The position numbers were made by a program, and so were the translations under genes. A stretch of DNA of 64,000 bases, taken from Symbiodinium natans (lineage: Eukaryota > Sar > Dinophyceae > Suessiales > Symbiodiniaceae). This document shows, piece by piece, positions 32,054 to 42,879 of this stretch (positions are counted from its first letter, which is position 1; each line of letters begins with the position of its first letter). The notes beneath the pieces are model-generated. The model had not been told where the DNA came from. It did no database searches and saw nothing but the letters and a program-made list of their open reading frames with translations. The stretch is from NCBI GenBank assembly GCA_905221605.1, contig CAJNDS010002165.1:1-64000 (forward strand), read 5' to 3'.

Positions 32054-32148
32054 GGGTTTAGGGTTTAGGGTTTAGGGTTTAGGGTTTAGGGTTTAGGGTT
32101 TAGGGTTTAGGGTTTAGGGTTTAGGGTTTAGGGTTTAGGGTTTAGGGT
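32054..32148 (+). repeat. TTTAGGG array (about 13 units), nearly perfect
   Basis: Canonical units throughout, opening directly after GCGCA and closing at TGCAACCC. It is the first substantial array downstream of the ITR-poor stretch that contains the lipase-like gene. Confidence 0.95.
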
Positions 32149-32226
32149 GCAACCCTGAAGCGCGGGATTCCCGTGCATTGGCCCTTAGAAATCCCTGGTC
32201 TCCGGGGAACCCTAGCCTATTGAGTT

Positions 32227-32329
32227 GGGAAACCCCCCTTATACTAACAGTCCTTAACAGGGATTGTAGTACCCCCTACTAGAATCCCCATGAAGGACTG
32301 TTAGTCTAAGGGGGAACGTGTAACATCCC
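32227..32329. mobile_element. Family A hairpin copy A3
   Basis: TTATACTAACAGTCCTTAAC and GGGATTGTAGTACCCCCTAC on the left; GAAGGACTGTTAGTCTAAGG and AACATCCC on the right. Seven bases are inserted between GGGGGAAC and ACATCCC at the right terminus. Confidence 0.85.
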
Positions 32330-32565
32330 AAGAAACCACCATAACACAGGGGTGGTGTGACGAACAACTCCAAACCCTTACGCCCTAATCCGTAAGCCCT
32401 AAGCCCTAAACCCTAAACCCTAAACACTAAATAACCCTAAAGCCTAAACCCTAAACCCTAAACCCTATAACCCTATAACCCTAAACCCAAACCTCCCCAA
32501 ATCTGATCCCCGGCATTGCTTGTTGGTGGCTTTTGGTTGAAGCCAATGTGCATGTACAATGTAGG

Positions 32566-32650
32566 GTCAAAATTGTCGTCCCTTTTGGGTGCCTAATAAA
32601 TTACGGCACCTAATATTTAGGGTACCCGAACAGGGACCATAATTTTGACA
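32566..32650. repeat. Single hairpin with TCAAAATT termini
   Basis: TCAAAATTGTCGTCCC and TTTTGGGTGCC on the left pair with GGTACCCGAACAGGGACC and ATAATTTTGACA on the right. About 85 bp; no other copy was seen here. Confidence 0.7.
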
Positions 32651-32986
32651 ACCACCCATGTGGATGTAAGGGGTTTAGGGAGTTTTTAGGGGCTTCTGGG
32701 GTGATGGCTTTGAGCCAAGCAAGATCTGGGGCGGGAGGGCGATTGAGAATATCAAAATACTCATGATATATCTCCACAGCGCATGGGAACTCGCACAACC
32801 ATTGGGGTTTAGGGTTTGGATCTTAGGGTTTAGGGTTTAGGGTCTAGGACTTTGGGTGATTCAGATGATGCATAGTGGGGTTAGGGCTTGGGGGTTTAGG
32901 ATTGTAGTGACCGGGCTTCTTGCTCCTAAGCGCCTCTTAAACACTGTACTCTCACACCAGTCCTAAGCCCCTCAACCCTGGACCTC

Positions 32987-33076
32987 GGGATGTTCTCCCT
33001 TGTAGTAACCGTCCTTCTTAGGGATTCTTGTACCCCCTATTCTAGGGGTGGACTGTTAGTATAAACGGGGGAACAT
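32987..33076. mobile_element. Family A hairpin copy A4
   Basis: GGGATGTTCTCCCTTGTAGT, AACCGTCCTT and GTACCCCCTA on the left; GGACTGTTAGTATAAACGGG and GGAACAT on the right. The right terminus is truncated just before the final CCC. Confidence 0.8.
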
Positions 33077-33429
33077 GCGGCCAAACAAAACCCCGTTAAA
33101 GCCCTTAAAACCCCTTAAAGCCCTTACAAACCCCTTAAAGCCCTAAAAACCCAAACCCCTTAAAGCCCTTAAAAACCCCTTAAAGCTCTTAAAACAGAGC
33201 CCAAACCCCTTAAAGCCCCTTAAACAACCCTTAAACACCCCCTACCACTCGCAAAGGCCCACAAAGCCCCTTGAACTGGGTTAGCCTTTGTGCCCTTTCA
33301 AAAACATTGACATCTAGGGGGCGCCTCATAGAACTAAACCCTAAACCCTAAACCCTAAACCCTAAACCCTAAACCCTAAACCCTAAACCCTAAACCCTAA
33401 ACCCTAAATAAGGAAAACACAAAATGTAT

Positions 33430-33535
33430 GGGGGGTTTACGAAGATCGGGGACCCCTAATATAGACCCCCAAACAGGAAGATTCCCTTATATTTAACGGA
33501 CCCCAATGAGGTACCCCGAATTTCGGAAACGCCCC
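33430..33535 (-). mobile_element. Family C hairpin copy C1 (reverse orientation)
   Basis: GGGGGTTTACGAAGATCGGG at the left, GGTACCCCGAATTTCGGAAA at the right. It equals C3 read in reverse complement. The C4 run in GTACCCCG is the short state of a site that is expanded in C2 and C4. Confidence 0.8.
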
Positions 33536-34112
33536 TAAAATCCTAAAACCCTAAATCCCTAGAACCCTAGAACCCTAAAACCCTGAAACCCTAAAACCCT
33601 GAAACCCTAAAACCCTAAAACCCGAAACCCAAACCCCATATCCCAAAAGCCAACCTAGTAAAGCCCTGACCCTATAAACCATAAACCCTAAACCCTAAAC
33701 CCTAAAGCCTAAACCCCCAAAGGCGGACCTCACGGCTTCGCCCCCTGCCATGCCGGGCCACGAAGCGCCCGCCTCCCAGACGTGTTGGCGCATGTTCAAG
33801 AGGGTTGAGGGGGTTTAGGGTCTAGGGTGAGAACCGTTTCGGGTATCCTTCTCTGGGTTTTCTACTCCAATTAAACCCTAAACCCTAAACCCTAAACCCT
33901 AAACCCTAAACCCTAAACCCTAAACCATGGGGACGCTCAAAGCTCAGGCGCAGCATTCTACTGCTCACCACTTAGGATTTTTTCGTGAACAGCGCGTGCT
34001 TCCACAAGAGTCGCAAAGACCCACAGCTCTCACACCCACAATGGTGCCACTCCCAGACCAGAATTTGGCCGCATTCGTATGATGCGACGCAAGTCACATT
34101 CACAATAACGTC

Positions 34113-34214
34113 ACTATACTCCCCTTAGAACCTTAAGAAAGATAATATGTTTAATATCCTCTTGGGTTCTATTATAAACAAAAAATAGACAATAATTCCC
34201 AAGGGGGATATAGT
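34113..34214. repeat. Single AT-rich hairpin
   Basis: ACTATACTCCCCTTAGAA pairs with the right terminus, which reads ACTATATCCCCCTTGGGAA in reverse complement. The AT-rich interior is about 65 bp. Confidence 0.7.
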
Positions 34215-35543
34215 TTCATGTGTACAGGATGCCAGAATCGAGCCCATGCTTTGCCACGAACAGCCATGGCCCTACCGGTTTCATCCGTGGGCATTGTGGC
34301 CATGCTCGAATCTGAAACACGATGTCAACTTCATTCGGGTGGCTTAGGGCTGCTAAGCCACAGGAAACGAAAGGAGTCGACCGATTTTTCCAAACTTCAG
34401 CCCTTGAATCATTGGGTTTAGGGTTTAGGGATAGACTCTGATCAATGTTACTTCCCAGCAACTCTCACATACCCCAGCTGAAAGAAAACAAAGTTGCACC
34501 AGCCAAGCTTAGAAAGCCATGGACTGGGATCCCAACAAGAACTCGCGGTGAAACGGGACACAGGCCCTGTTGCATCCTCCCGCGCGCCTGCCCGGTTTTG
34601 GCGAACGCGACTATGGAGGCATTACGGCTAAACCCTAAGCCCTAAACCCTAAACCCTAAACCCTCATCAGCTCTGACACGGTTCCACCCAATGTCACCCA
34701 ATGTCACGCATTGGTGTGGCACCAAGGCAAAGACTCGATTCACGTTCGTGCGACTTGTGTATGCTTGTGTGCTTGAAACAGACAAAGAGCTCAAGAGCAA
34801 CGAACAAGACATGCAGTTCACAGAGGACCTAAACCCTAAACCCTAAACCCTAAACCCTAAACCCTAAAAGAAACGAGTCTCCTCCTTGCCACAGCGTGTG
34901 CACAATGGACCGGCCACTGCTCTGCTTAAGCTCTTACAGGTGGCAACCATCGCTTCAACAGGCTGTAGGCTGATTCTACACGGTTTAGGGTTTAGGGTTT
35001 AGGGTCTAGGGTTTAGGGTTTAGGGTTTAGGCCCTCCCATGCCGCTACATGTTGCATGCCGGGTATTTGTGCCTCCTGGTTGATTCTGATGACACAAAGC
35101 GGACGTTGTGCTCATTCTTCAGGCCAGAGCGACGAGACATGAAAGACAGGGGGCCTGGGCGGCCTGTTGTTTGCTTACCCCTAAACCCTAAACCCTAAAC
35201 CCCAAACCCTAAACCCTAAACTCTATACTAAAGTTAAACCTTGTTTATACATCAGCTTTGAAAAGCCCAGGCCCAAAGCTTCGAAAGCACAGTGGAGCTC
35301 AGAGAAACTCCCAAGTCTGCCTCTTTCCTATGGATGGAAAGGAAAAGGTTTGGGCGTTCGAAGAAACTACCAACCACAAAGCAGGGGGGTGCCTCAGCTG
35401 ATTGAGTTCATGTGGTTTGCTGTTGAGCTGCCAATTCAGTAGCCCTAAACCCTAAACCCTAAACCCCAAACCCTAAACCCTAAACCCTAAACCCTAAATC
35501 TCTTCAGCGGTTTCTAGATTCTAGATGCTGCAATCTTGTCAAC

Positions 35544-36251
35544 TCAATCACAAGATGAAGCACCCTCGGACTCCGCGCCCTCTTCGTCACTAGCTGGCCA
35601 CCCGTCGATGACCGTGAGCTCGATACATGCCACATAGGCCTTCGGCGGAAATCGCGTCGGGTTGTGGGCAAGAACGTGGTGCTTCACTTGTCCTCGGGTT
35701 GGCTCCTGTGGCCTGCCATGCACCAAGCCTGATCGCTCGTCAAGCGCTACTCCAAGCGGAAGCTTCGGAACAACGACAAACCAGCAGCCTGGCAGGGATA
35801 CCAGCGGGCAAAGCACCACTTTCTGACCCACACAAAACTCGAGGCTGCAGGGCGGGTAGAAGTTGTTGTGCCGAAACAGCATAGGAGGCGCGGGCTTCAT
35901 GGACAAGCTTGAACAGTACGCTTCAACCTGCTTCAGGATCTTCATCAATTCTGCCAGACTGGCAGCATCGATCGTCGGCAGCCGGTTGTTGCCTCTGGCA
36001 AGTCTGCAAAGCATTGACGAGGATGGTGATAGTTGGCTGCAAACGCTTTGCTTGACTTGCAGCGAATGCACCATGCCGTTTAAAGCCTGTGCCTTTCCAA
36101 AATGCTTTGGCAAGGACCTGCTCAGATCTTCTTTCACAACATGTGGCAAGAATGGATAGCTCGCCTTCGGTGTCAAATCATGACCCGTGCTGGCCACAGT
36201 TGTTGCCTCGCTTGAGGAACCATAGCCAGTATTGCCAGCCACATAAGTCAT
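35544..36251 (-). CDS. Protein with a putative Ig-like (He_PIG-type) motif and acidic C-terminus
   Basis: A 235-residue frame from the first ATG (36,251) to a TGA at 35,544. The same frame is open, without an ATG, for about 145 bp further upstream, and a TTTCAG acceptor-like site lies near 36,290, so the 5' end is uncertain and an upstream exon is likely. The C-terminal half reads VGQKVVLCPLV, then LPLGVALDERSGLVHGRP (about residues 154-171). The latter fits the He_PIG signature of proline-glycine, a Leu-Asp turn, Thr/Ser-Gly, then Gly-x-Pro. That repeat is common in surface proteins and, to my knowledge, very abundant in dinoflagellate predicted proteins. The tail is acidic (DEEGAESEGASSCD). 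No transmembrane segment or signal peptide is visible in the part seen. The gene sits in a 1-kb island without telomeric repeats, flanked by a C-type array (35,441-35,499) and hairpin B2. Function is unknown. Confidence 0.6.
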   Translation of the reverse strand: MTYVAGNTGYGSSSEATTVASTGHDLTPKASYPFLPHVVKEDLSRSLPKHFGKAQALNGMVHSLQVKQSVCSQLSPSSSMLCRLARGNNRLPTIDAASLAELMKILKQVEAYCSSLSMKPAPPMLFRHNNFYPPCSLEFCVGQKVVLCPLVSLPGCWFVVVPKLPLGVALDERSGLVHGRPQEPTRGQVKHHVLAHNPTRFPPKAYVACIELTVIDGWPASDEEGAESEGASSCD

Positions 36252-36505
36252 ATTCCCACCAGCAGACACCGCAAAACAGTCTAGATTGCAAAGCTGAAAG
36301 CGACCTGCGCGCTTGGTTTCCGCGCCGGCGAGGAGATGCGAGCAGGTTGCGATTGATGCAGTGGCGCTTTCTGACCGTCTGCGTTGCGGTGAACTACTAT
36401 CTACGAATACAGCTTGAATCCACGAGTATCACAAAGTGTCTCAGGCACCTCGCAGCTATCACCGGAATCCTGTCGCTAGTTACCACCCCACATGCCTGAA
36501 TTGGG

Positions 36506-36697
36506 TACTTGGAGGTTCATGGTACTTCTTAACCAACTATAACTGTACTTATAACCCACTTGTAAGCCCCTTAAGTGCCCTAATAAGGTTTTAAGTACGG
36601 TTAAAAGTACAGTAAACCCCAAACCCTAAAACCTAAACCCTAAACCCCTCTAAGTAAAGCTCTAATTGCTTAAGAAGTACCATGAATCCTCCAAGTA
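36506..36697. mobile_element. Family B hairpin copy B2 carrying a telomeric insertion
   Basis: Termini are TACTTGGAGGTTCATGG and CATGAATCCTCCAAGTA. Interior blocks TATAACTGTACTTATAACC and TTAAGTACGGTTA match B3. At 36,611-36,650 B2 has about 40 bp of degenerate CCCTAAA between AGTAAA (36,611) and AGTAAA (36,653), where B3 has none. Confidence 0.85.
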
Positions 36698-37448
36698 CCG
36701 GACCGGCCCTTGTGTGTGGATGCGCTGGGGGTGGGTGGGGGGGTGGGGTAGAGCGCACTCGGGATTGTGGGGGGGCTGTGCCGACATTGGATGAGGACCC
36801 CTTACAAAGCTTTAGGGTTTAGGGTTTAGGGTTTAAGGTTTAGTAAAGTTCAAGGTTTGGGATCCTAACCCTCAACCCTAAACGCCCTGTGAAAAAAAAA
36901 CAACAGCCCCGGCCTGCTTGGTTCCAGTTCTCCTTCTCCTTCCCGGTCTCAGGCCTAAACAATTTTGGGGTTATAGGGTTCTTTGCGTGAGATTCAGGGT
37001 GTAGGGTTAGGGTGTGAGTGTAAGATTTAGGGTTTAGGGTTGAGGGCCCTCAGTGCTGTGTCTAGGTGGCAGGGTTTACAGGGTTGAGGTGCTCTCTTTG
37101 TTCGAGGTTTCTGCACGGTGTTCGGGGTGTAAAGAGAGCTCGACGCGCTAAACCCCTAATTGTTGTTAGAATACCTCAGGACCATAATCGGCTTGCTCAT
37201 GACAAACTACAAAACTAAGCCACCGAGGTAGCGTCATGACCCTAAAGCTTCGCCATCTAAATCCCGCAAAACCCCCAAGCCCACACCCCCCTCAACCTAG
37301 GCAGGTTGCACAAGAATCTTTAAGCCCTACAACCCTAAACCCTAAACCCTAAACCCCATACCCCCCTTTCCTCCCCCACAAACAAACAAAAAACAAACAG
37401 TGCCTGGTAGCCGACGACCTTGTCCGCAAGGTCCTGGTGGAAGAAATT

Positions 37449-37543
37449 GGGGGGTTTACAATATTCGCGGTACCTTCTTGGGGTCCTTTTTACAAGGGGA
37501 TCCTAGAATTTGGGCGTCTATCTCCGGGCTCCCGTATTTGAGA
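37449..37543 (+). mobile_element. Family C hairpin copy C5 (diverged)
   Basis: GGGGGGTTTACAATATTCGC, GGTACCTTCTTGGGGTCC and AAGGGGATCCTA match C3 in order. The right half (ATTTGGGCGTCTATCTCCGG) is more diverged and the right arm is poor. Confidence 0.7.
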
Positions 37544-38500
37544 CCATGTCCACCAAGTAGGGCTCAGGGTTCAGGGTTTGGGGCTCAGGGTTGAGGATTT
37601 CGAGCTTCATGAAGGGAACATGGGTGCAGTACCAGGGTGAAGGGCAGTTCTAACCGAGGAGCTCTCCTGGCAAGTCGTAGGGCTTTAGAGCTGCTCATGC
37701 CTCAGGGAGTTTAGGGGTGTAGAGGTTTAGGGTTTAACGGTTTAGGGCTTAGAGTTTACAAACCATGGTCTCACTGGACGGCCGCGTTTGGAGCCTGGAG
37801 GAGTGGGCTAAACCCTAAACCCTCAACCCTAACGCCCCCTTCAAGCCCCATGATAAGGACCGTCGAACCTCCCAACCTCTTAAGAAATGCACCGCCGTAT
37901 TCGGTAACAAACTAATCCCCGCTCAAAAGAAAAACCAACATGAACCTAAACCCCATAAAACCCGAAAGCTCAGTGACTGTAAGGCCATCACCGCCACCGG
38001 TGCAGGGGTGAGGAGGGCTCCAGGGTTTGGAGGTTTCCGCGGCACTCGCATGCTTGAAACGCTCCGAGACGCACCCTAAACCCTAAAACCCCAAAACCCC
38101 GAAGCCCTAAAACCCTACAACCCCAAAACCCCAAAACCACAAAAACCAAAACCCTGATCCTTTCCACTGCAAGGTCGGCGGCATGAGCCGAGAGCTCTTG
38201 GGCTGAAAAAAGAAGCCCTAAGCTCCCAAACTCCCAAACTCCTAAACCCTGAACCTTAAGCCCTGCAACAAGTAGGTTTGAACTCCAAAACTCCTAAACC
38301 CTCAACCTTGAGCCCTGCAATCAGCTTAGGGTTCAAACACCTAAACTTCTAACACCTGAATTTAAGCCCTGAAATGAGCTTAGGGTTTCGGGTTGCAAGC
38401 CCTGCACGCCTCGAGAGCCAAGGCAGGTATTACTCCGGGCGCTTTTGCCGCGACGGCTTGTCAGCCGTGCCAGACCTGAAGCACTCTGGGGATGTGGGAG

Positions 38501-38551
38501 ACCCTAAACCCTAAACCCTAAGGGCTTAGGGTTTAGGGTTTAGGGTTTAGG
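38501..38551. repeat. Head-to-head telomeric palindrome
   Basis: About three CCCTAAA units run straight into about three TTTAGGG units through the centre CCCTAAGGGCTTAGGG. The two arms have no unique spacer, which is unlike the other facing pairs in the window. Confidence 0.9.
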
Positions 38552-40065
38552 TACCTTGTATTACCTTGTGTTGCCTTATGATTACTCTCTTCTATTGCCT
38601 TTTGTCTTACTTGATTCTGATACTGCCCTATGTTTCCAAGAATTGCCTCTTTTCATCAACCTATAAACCCAGTAAGGGAATGTGTGAGGGACCATGCTTA
38701 GTATTCTGTGACGGCATAACAAGGATGACCAAAGGGATGTTTGCAAAGAACTCTTGTTATATAACCTTTATATACACTATATGTATATATATATATATGT
38801 TTATTTATTTATTTATGTATATCTAATAAGGGCCTTGAAGAGTAAACTCTAAACCCAAAATCCTAGTCACAGCTCCGACCCCCAGCCCCGCCAATCCCCA
38901 CGCGGCTTTCTCAAATTTTGCGTACCTTGCCGCGTCCGAAGGTTTAGGGTTTAGGGTTTAGGGTTTACGGTTTAGGGTTTCTAAAGGCCGTCCCCTGCGT
39001 CAGAACCAGCCGGAGTTGCGCGGGGTCCAGCTCGTGCCTGATGGGCAGGGTCGCTAAGAAGGCTTTAAGATGCCTTTGCCTTCGGGTTTAGGGTTTATGG
39101 TTTAGGGTTTAGGGTTCAGGGTTTTGGGTAGCTTTCAGGGGCGAATTCTTTGGACGTCAATTGGCCTCTTTTGGCTTTGCCTTCGGCTTTGCCTTCGGCT
39201 TTGACTTCGGCTCCGACTTCGGCTGGGTCTCCACCTTGCCAAAAGGGTTTAGATTTTAGGTTTAGGGTTTAGGGGCTAGGGCTTCAGCGGATTCGAGTTC
39301 CGAATTTCGGGTTTCGTTGCTACAGGCAGCGCCATGTACATGTGCATGGCTTCCGCAGTGTGCTTTCAAGGACGGCTGCAAAGAGAAGGAGGCAGACTGC
39401 TCGTTCCCTAAAGGGTCCGCCTTAAATTAGACTCCCAATACGGGCCAGGGTTTAGGGTTTAGGGTTTAGGGTTTAGGGTTTACGGTTTAGGGTTTAGGGT
39501 TTAGGGTTTAGGGTTTAGGGTTTAGGGTTTAGGGTGTAGGGTTTAGGGTTTAGGGTTTAGGTTAAAGGGTCCCCCAAAGAGGGTACAACCTTTAGGGCTG
39601 TTGGTTTACAAACACTCCCGCGCCACGCGAGCATGGGAGATTCATCGAATCAAGCGGGTGCAGAAAACCACCGAGCTCGAGCTGCGGGGGTTTTAGGGTT
39701 TAGGGTTTAGGGTTTAGGGTTTAGGAAGTTGCTGATACTGGTTGAGTGCAGATTCGGGATCCAAAAGGTGTTCCCTTGCCCAGATTGGCCACCACAACCC
39801 CTAGAAGTCCCTAGCTAGGTCCCTATAGGATCTATATAGGGTATAGGGTTTAGGGTTTAGGGTTTAGGGTTTAGGGTTCAGGAAATCACCTCAACACAGA
39901 GGGTTGACGATAAAACAGAGTAGCAGCAACAACTCCAAACCTATAGCATGGGATGATTCCCCGTATGCTAACAGTCCTCAATAGGGCTTCTAATAGGGGG
40001 TACCGTGCAATATAATCCTTATTAAGGACTGTTAGTCAATATAAGGGGGAACATCCCAACAACAG
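38552..40065. repeat. Non-coding block: G-type ITRs, AT microsatellite and A5
   Basis: ITR blocks: 38,940-38,982 G, 39,089-39,125 G, 39,447-39,563 G, 39,691-39,726 G and 39,838-39,880 G. TATA/TTTA tracts at 38,769-38,820. TAAAGGGTCCGCC (39,409) and TAAAGGGTCCCCC (39,563) bracket the 39,447 array plus 26 bp. A GGCTTTGCCTTC-type tandem lies at 39,170-39,225. Confidence 0.75.
39950..40057. mobile_element. Family A hairpin copy A5
   Basis: GGGATGATTCCCCGTATGCT and AACAGTCCTCAATAGGG on the left; ATTAAGGACTGTTAGTCAAT, ATAAGGGGGAACATCCC on the right. It ends eight bases before the CCCCAAA array. Confidence 0.88.
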
Positions 40066-40340
40066 ACCCCAAACCCCAAACCCCAAACCCCAAACCCCAA
40101 ACCCCAAACCCCAAACCCCAAACCCCAAACCCCAAACCCCAAACCCCAAACCCCAAACCGCAAACCCCAAACCCCAAACCCCCAACCCCCAACCCCAAAC
40201 CCCAACCCCAAACCCCAAACCCCAAACCCCAAACCCCAAACCCCAAACCCTAAACCCTAAACCCTAAACCCTAAACCCTAAACCCTAAACCCTAAACCCT
40301 AAACCCTAAACCCTAAACCCTAAACCCTAAACCCTAAACC
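40066..40340 (-). repeat. Two-domain array: CCCCAAA then CCCTAAA
   Basis: About 25 CCCCAAA units (40,066-40,246), with a few CCCCCAA slips near 40,180-40,205, switch abruptly to about 13 CCCTAAA units. Glycine/tryptophan-rich minus-strand frames in all three phases are artefacts of the 7-bp unit. Confidence 0.96.
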
Positions 40341-40882
40341 CCAACCGCACCTCGGGGTGCTTCTTGGGTCGTCCCTTCGGACGGCCCTTTGGCTTCGCCG
40401 TTGGGGCATCGGCCTCGCGCCAAAGAAACGGCTTAGGTTTCAGGGTTGCAGGGTTGTACGGTTTTAAGGGGTGTTTGGGCTTAGAGGCTTAGAAGTTTAG
40501 GCATTTCAGGGTTTCAGGGTTTCAGGGTTGCGGGGTTTTAGGGTTTCAAGGGTTCAGGGTGCAGGAGTTTAAGGGTTGTTGGGTTTCAGGGTTTAAGGGT
40601 TAGGGTGCAGGAGTTTAAGGTGTTGGGGGAGTTGGGGAGGGGGAGGTTGGCTTGACGGGTTGGGGGTCTTCGGGGTTCGGAGTTTAGGATTTAGGCGATG
40701 TAGGGCTTAGGGTGTAGGGTTGTAGGATTGAGAGACTTGGTTGAGGGCTTAAGATTCTATTTCTAGGTTCCCCAGCCCCCCCCTCCCCCCCCGAATATGG
40801 CCCTTATACTACCTGAAGGATCTTGAAAAAGGGTCCCCAAAACCCGAGGGTACAACCTCAAGGGTCCAAGGAAAAACTGGCG

Positions 40883-40985
40883 CTGGTTCTTAGTAGGGAA
40901 TGAGGGAATGAGGGCCCGTATATTCTACCCTTTGAGGGATTAAGGGTTTAGGGCCCTCATTCCCTCGTTCCCTACTAAGAACCAG
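40883..40985. mobile_element. Family D hairpin copy D1 (nearly perfect arms)
   Basis: 35-bp arms: CTGGTTCTTAGTAGGGAATG then AGGGAATGAGGGCCC, mirrored on the right as GGGCCCTCATTCCCTC then GTTCCCTACTAAGAACCAG, with one mismatch. The loop is 33 bp. It is the reference copy for reading D2. Confidence 0.92.
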
Positions 40986-42175
40986 GGGGAAAGCCCCTAG
41001 ATTGCGGGAAGGTTTGGGGGACTTCCATGCTTTCGGCACGCCTCTGTCAAGACCGCCCTGACGAACTTACCCTGAGCCCGACATCCGAAACCCTGAGCCC
41101 TAAACCCTAGCCCTAAACCCTAGCCCGAACCATAGATCCGAAACCCTAAACCGCAGCTCCCTAACATGCGATCTGAGTCCCAGAGTCCAGCGCCTAGGGT
41201 TTAATTAGGGGTTGAGGTTGGGGGCTTTATAAACCCTAAACCCTAAACCCTAAACCCTAAACCCTTATAGGGTTCAGGAGCTCAGGGGCTTGGGGTTGGG
41301 ATCCCAAAAACAACTGATGCTTGGTGCATTGCTTCCGATCTTATGGTCCTACCTAACATGTTCCCTATAGTTTAAGAAGGCACCAGGTCTGCGCCCAAAC
41401 CCTAAACCCTAAACCCTAAACCCTAAACCCTAAACCCTAAACCCTAAACCCTAAACCCTAAACCCTAAACCCTAAACCCTAAACCCTAAACCCTAAACCC
41501 TAAACCCTAAACCCTACAACCTCAACTGTACAACTTCGTGACTTTTGAGCTTGGCGTTCTTGGGTGAGGGGGCGTTTGGGGTTTAGGGTTTAGGGTTTAG
41601 GTTTCGACCTGCTCCCCCACCACACAGAGAGAAAGCTGAAGAACAAGGGCTGCAGGGTTTAGGGCTCACACAGGGGGAAAAACTCCCACCCCCGCGCCTC
41701 GACCGTGGGCGCATCATCGTCGGAAGCTATCACCACAACCCCAGCCTGCAAACGTCAACCCTAAACTTCTCTCTCTTGTGGCTTTAGGGTTTAGGCTTTG
41801 GGGCTTCGGGGGTTTAGAGCTTAGGGGTGCAGGGCATCGGGTTGAGTCGAGGGTAGGGGTTTAGGGTTTCGGGTTTAGCACGAACGGGTGTGTTTGCAAG
41901 CCTTCGAGACCCTGAATCCTCAACCTTTCCGGGTTTCCTAGGCTCTAGGGATCAGATGAAAAAGCTAGCACTCGAGGAACCTAAGCGCAAACCTCATCTG
42001 GGTCTAAAGGCTTTAGGGCTTCGGGTTTGGGATTCTAACCCTAAACCCTAAGCCCTAAGCCCTAAGCCCTAAACCCCAAACCCTAAACCCTAAACCCAGG
42101 TTCCTAGGTTATTGCTCGGCCCCTCTCACAGTCGGAGGATCCTCAACAGCTGAATGTGGGGATTTCCGACAACAG

Positions 42176-42244
42176 GGGGTGCCCTTTTGGGGTTCCCATA
42201 CTGAGGATTATACCATTTTTTGGGGTATATTAAGGGCACCCCCC
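42176..42244. repeat. Hairpin J1
   Basis: GGGGGTGCCCTTTTGGGG on the left pairs with AAGGGCACCCCCC on the right; inner TATACC and GGTATA also pair. It abuts the C array starting at 42,243. A partial relative is at 7,820-7,881. Confidence 0.7.
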
Positions 42245-42711
42245 TAAACCCTAAACCCTAAACCCTACACCCTACACTCTACACCCTACACCCTAAACCC
42301 TAAACCCTAGACCCTAAACCCTAAACCCTAACCCCCCCCCCTATTTTGCAAATGCCCATGTGGGAAGGTACAAAGATATTTCAAAAGGCCAACTTCGATC
42401 CTCAAATCACTCGGATTTCCAAAATTTACCCAGCCGACTCCCCCCCCCCCCCCCAAACCTCCGAAGCCAATAAAAAACCTGCTTGACAGGGTTTACGGTT
42501 TAGGGTTTAGGGTTTAGGGTTTAGGGCTTAGGGTTTAGGGTTTAGGGCTGAGGGTTCAGGGTTTAGGCTTTAGGGGGTATATAGGATTTCTGACTTAAGA
42601 GGGTACCTCAGACGCTAAGAAGCTTCTCGGCCTCAGGCGCCCCGCTCTCCGCACCGCGTGGCCGCTTGAGTGACCCTGGGCAGCGCATTCACCATCCCCA
42701 GAGGCCGCCTA

Positions 42712-42879
42712 TACTTGGAGGTTCAAGGTACTTACTAACCAATTATAACTGTACTTATAACTGTACTTATAACTGTACTTATAACTGTACTTATAACCAT
42801 ATTAGGGCACTTAAGGGGCTTATACGTGGGTTATAAGTACGGTTATAATTGGTTAATAAGTACCATGAACCTCCAAGTA
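42712..42879. mobile_element. Family B hairpin copy B3 with an internal 12-mer expansion
   Basis: TACTTGGAGGTTCAAGG and its mirror CATGAACCTCCAAGTA are nearly perfect, and pairing continues through ACTTATTAACCAATTATAAC. ATAACTGTACTT is repeated four times at about 42,737-42,787; B2 has one such unit. It serves as the telomere-free reference for B2. Confidence 0.92.

Larger units (their letters stand above)
32149..35543. repeat. Non-coding block: C-type ITRs and four hairpins
   Basis: ITR blocks: 32,390-32,495 C, 32,800-32,850 G, 33,333-33,408 C, 33,536-33,640 C (CCCTAAAA/CCCTGAAA), 33,672-33,720 C, 33,874-33,927 C, 34,629-34,664 C, 34,829-34,868 C, 34,983-35,032 G, 35,178-35,224 C and 35,441-35,499 C. 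A degenerate CCTTAAAG-type run lies at 33,085-33,240. Frames around 34,216-34,645 are unsupported. Confidence 0.8.
36252..38500. repeat. Upstream region of the Ig-like gene and mixed non-coding block
   Basis: 36,252-36,500 is ITR-free and may contain a 5' exon of the gene. Then come B2, a G-rich tract at 36,729-36,780, ITR blocks 36,811-36,850 G, 37,333-37,370 C, 37,808-37,832 C and 38,074-38,155 C (CCCCAAAA/CCCTAAAA), and C5. A repeated motif (CTCCAAAACTCCTAAACCCT with CCTTGAGCCCTGCAA) recurs at 38,220-38,380. Confidence 0.65.
40341..42711. repeat. Non-coding block: ITRs, D1 and J1
   Basis: ITR blocks: 41,094-41,130 C, 41,229-41,270 C, 41,397-41,516 C (about 17 canonical units), 41,577-41,605 G, 42,034-42,095 C, 42,243-42,332 C (with CCCTACA variants) and 42,488-42,580 G. 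GGGTTTCA-type degenerate repeats are at 40,440-40,620. C-runs at 42,332-42,340 and 42,441-42,454. Confidence 0.8.

Noticed and set aside
40022-40246. Three overlapping minus-strand glycine/tryptophan-rich frames
   Set aside because: They are translations of the CCCCAAA unit in three phases; a 7-bp unit gives no stop in this variant.
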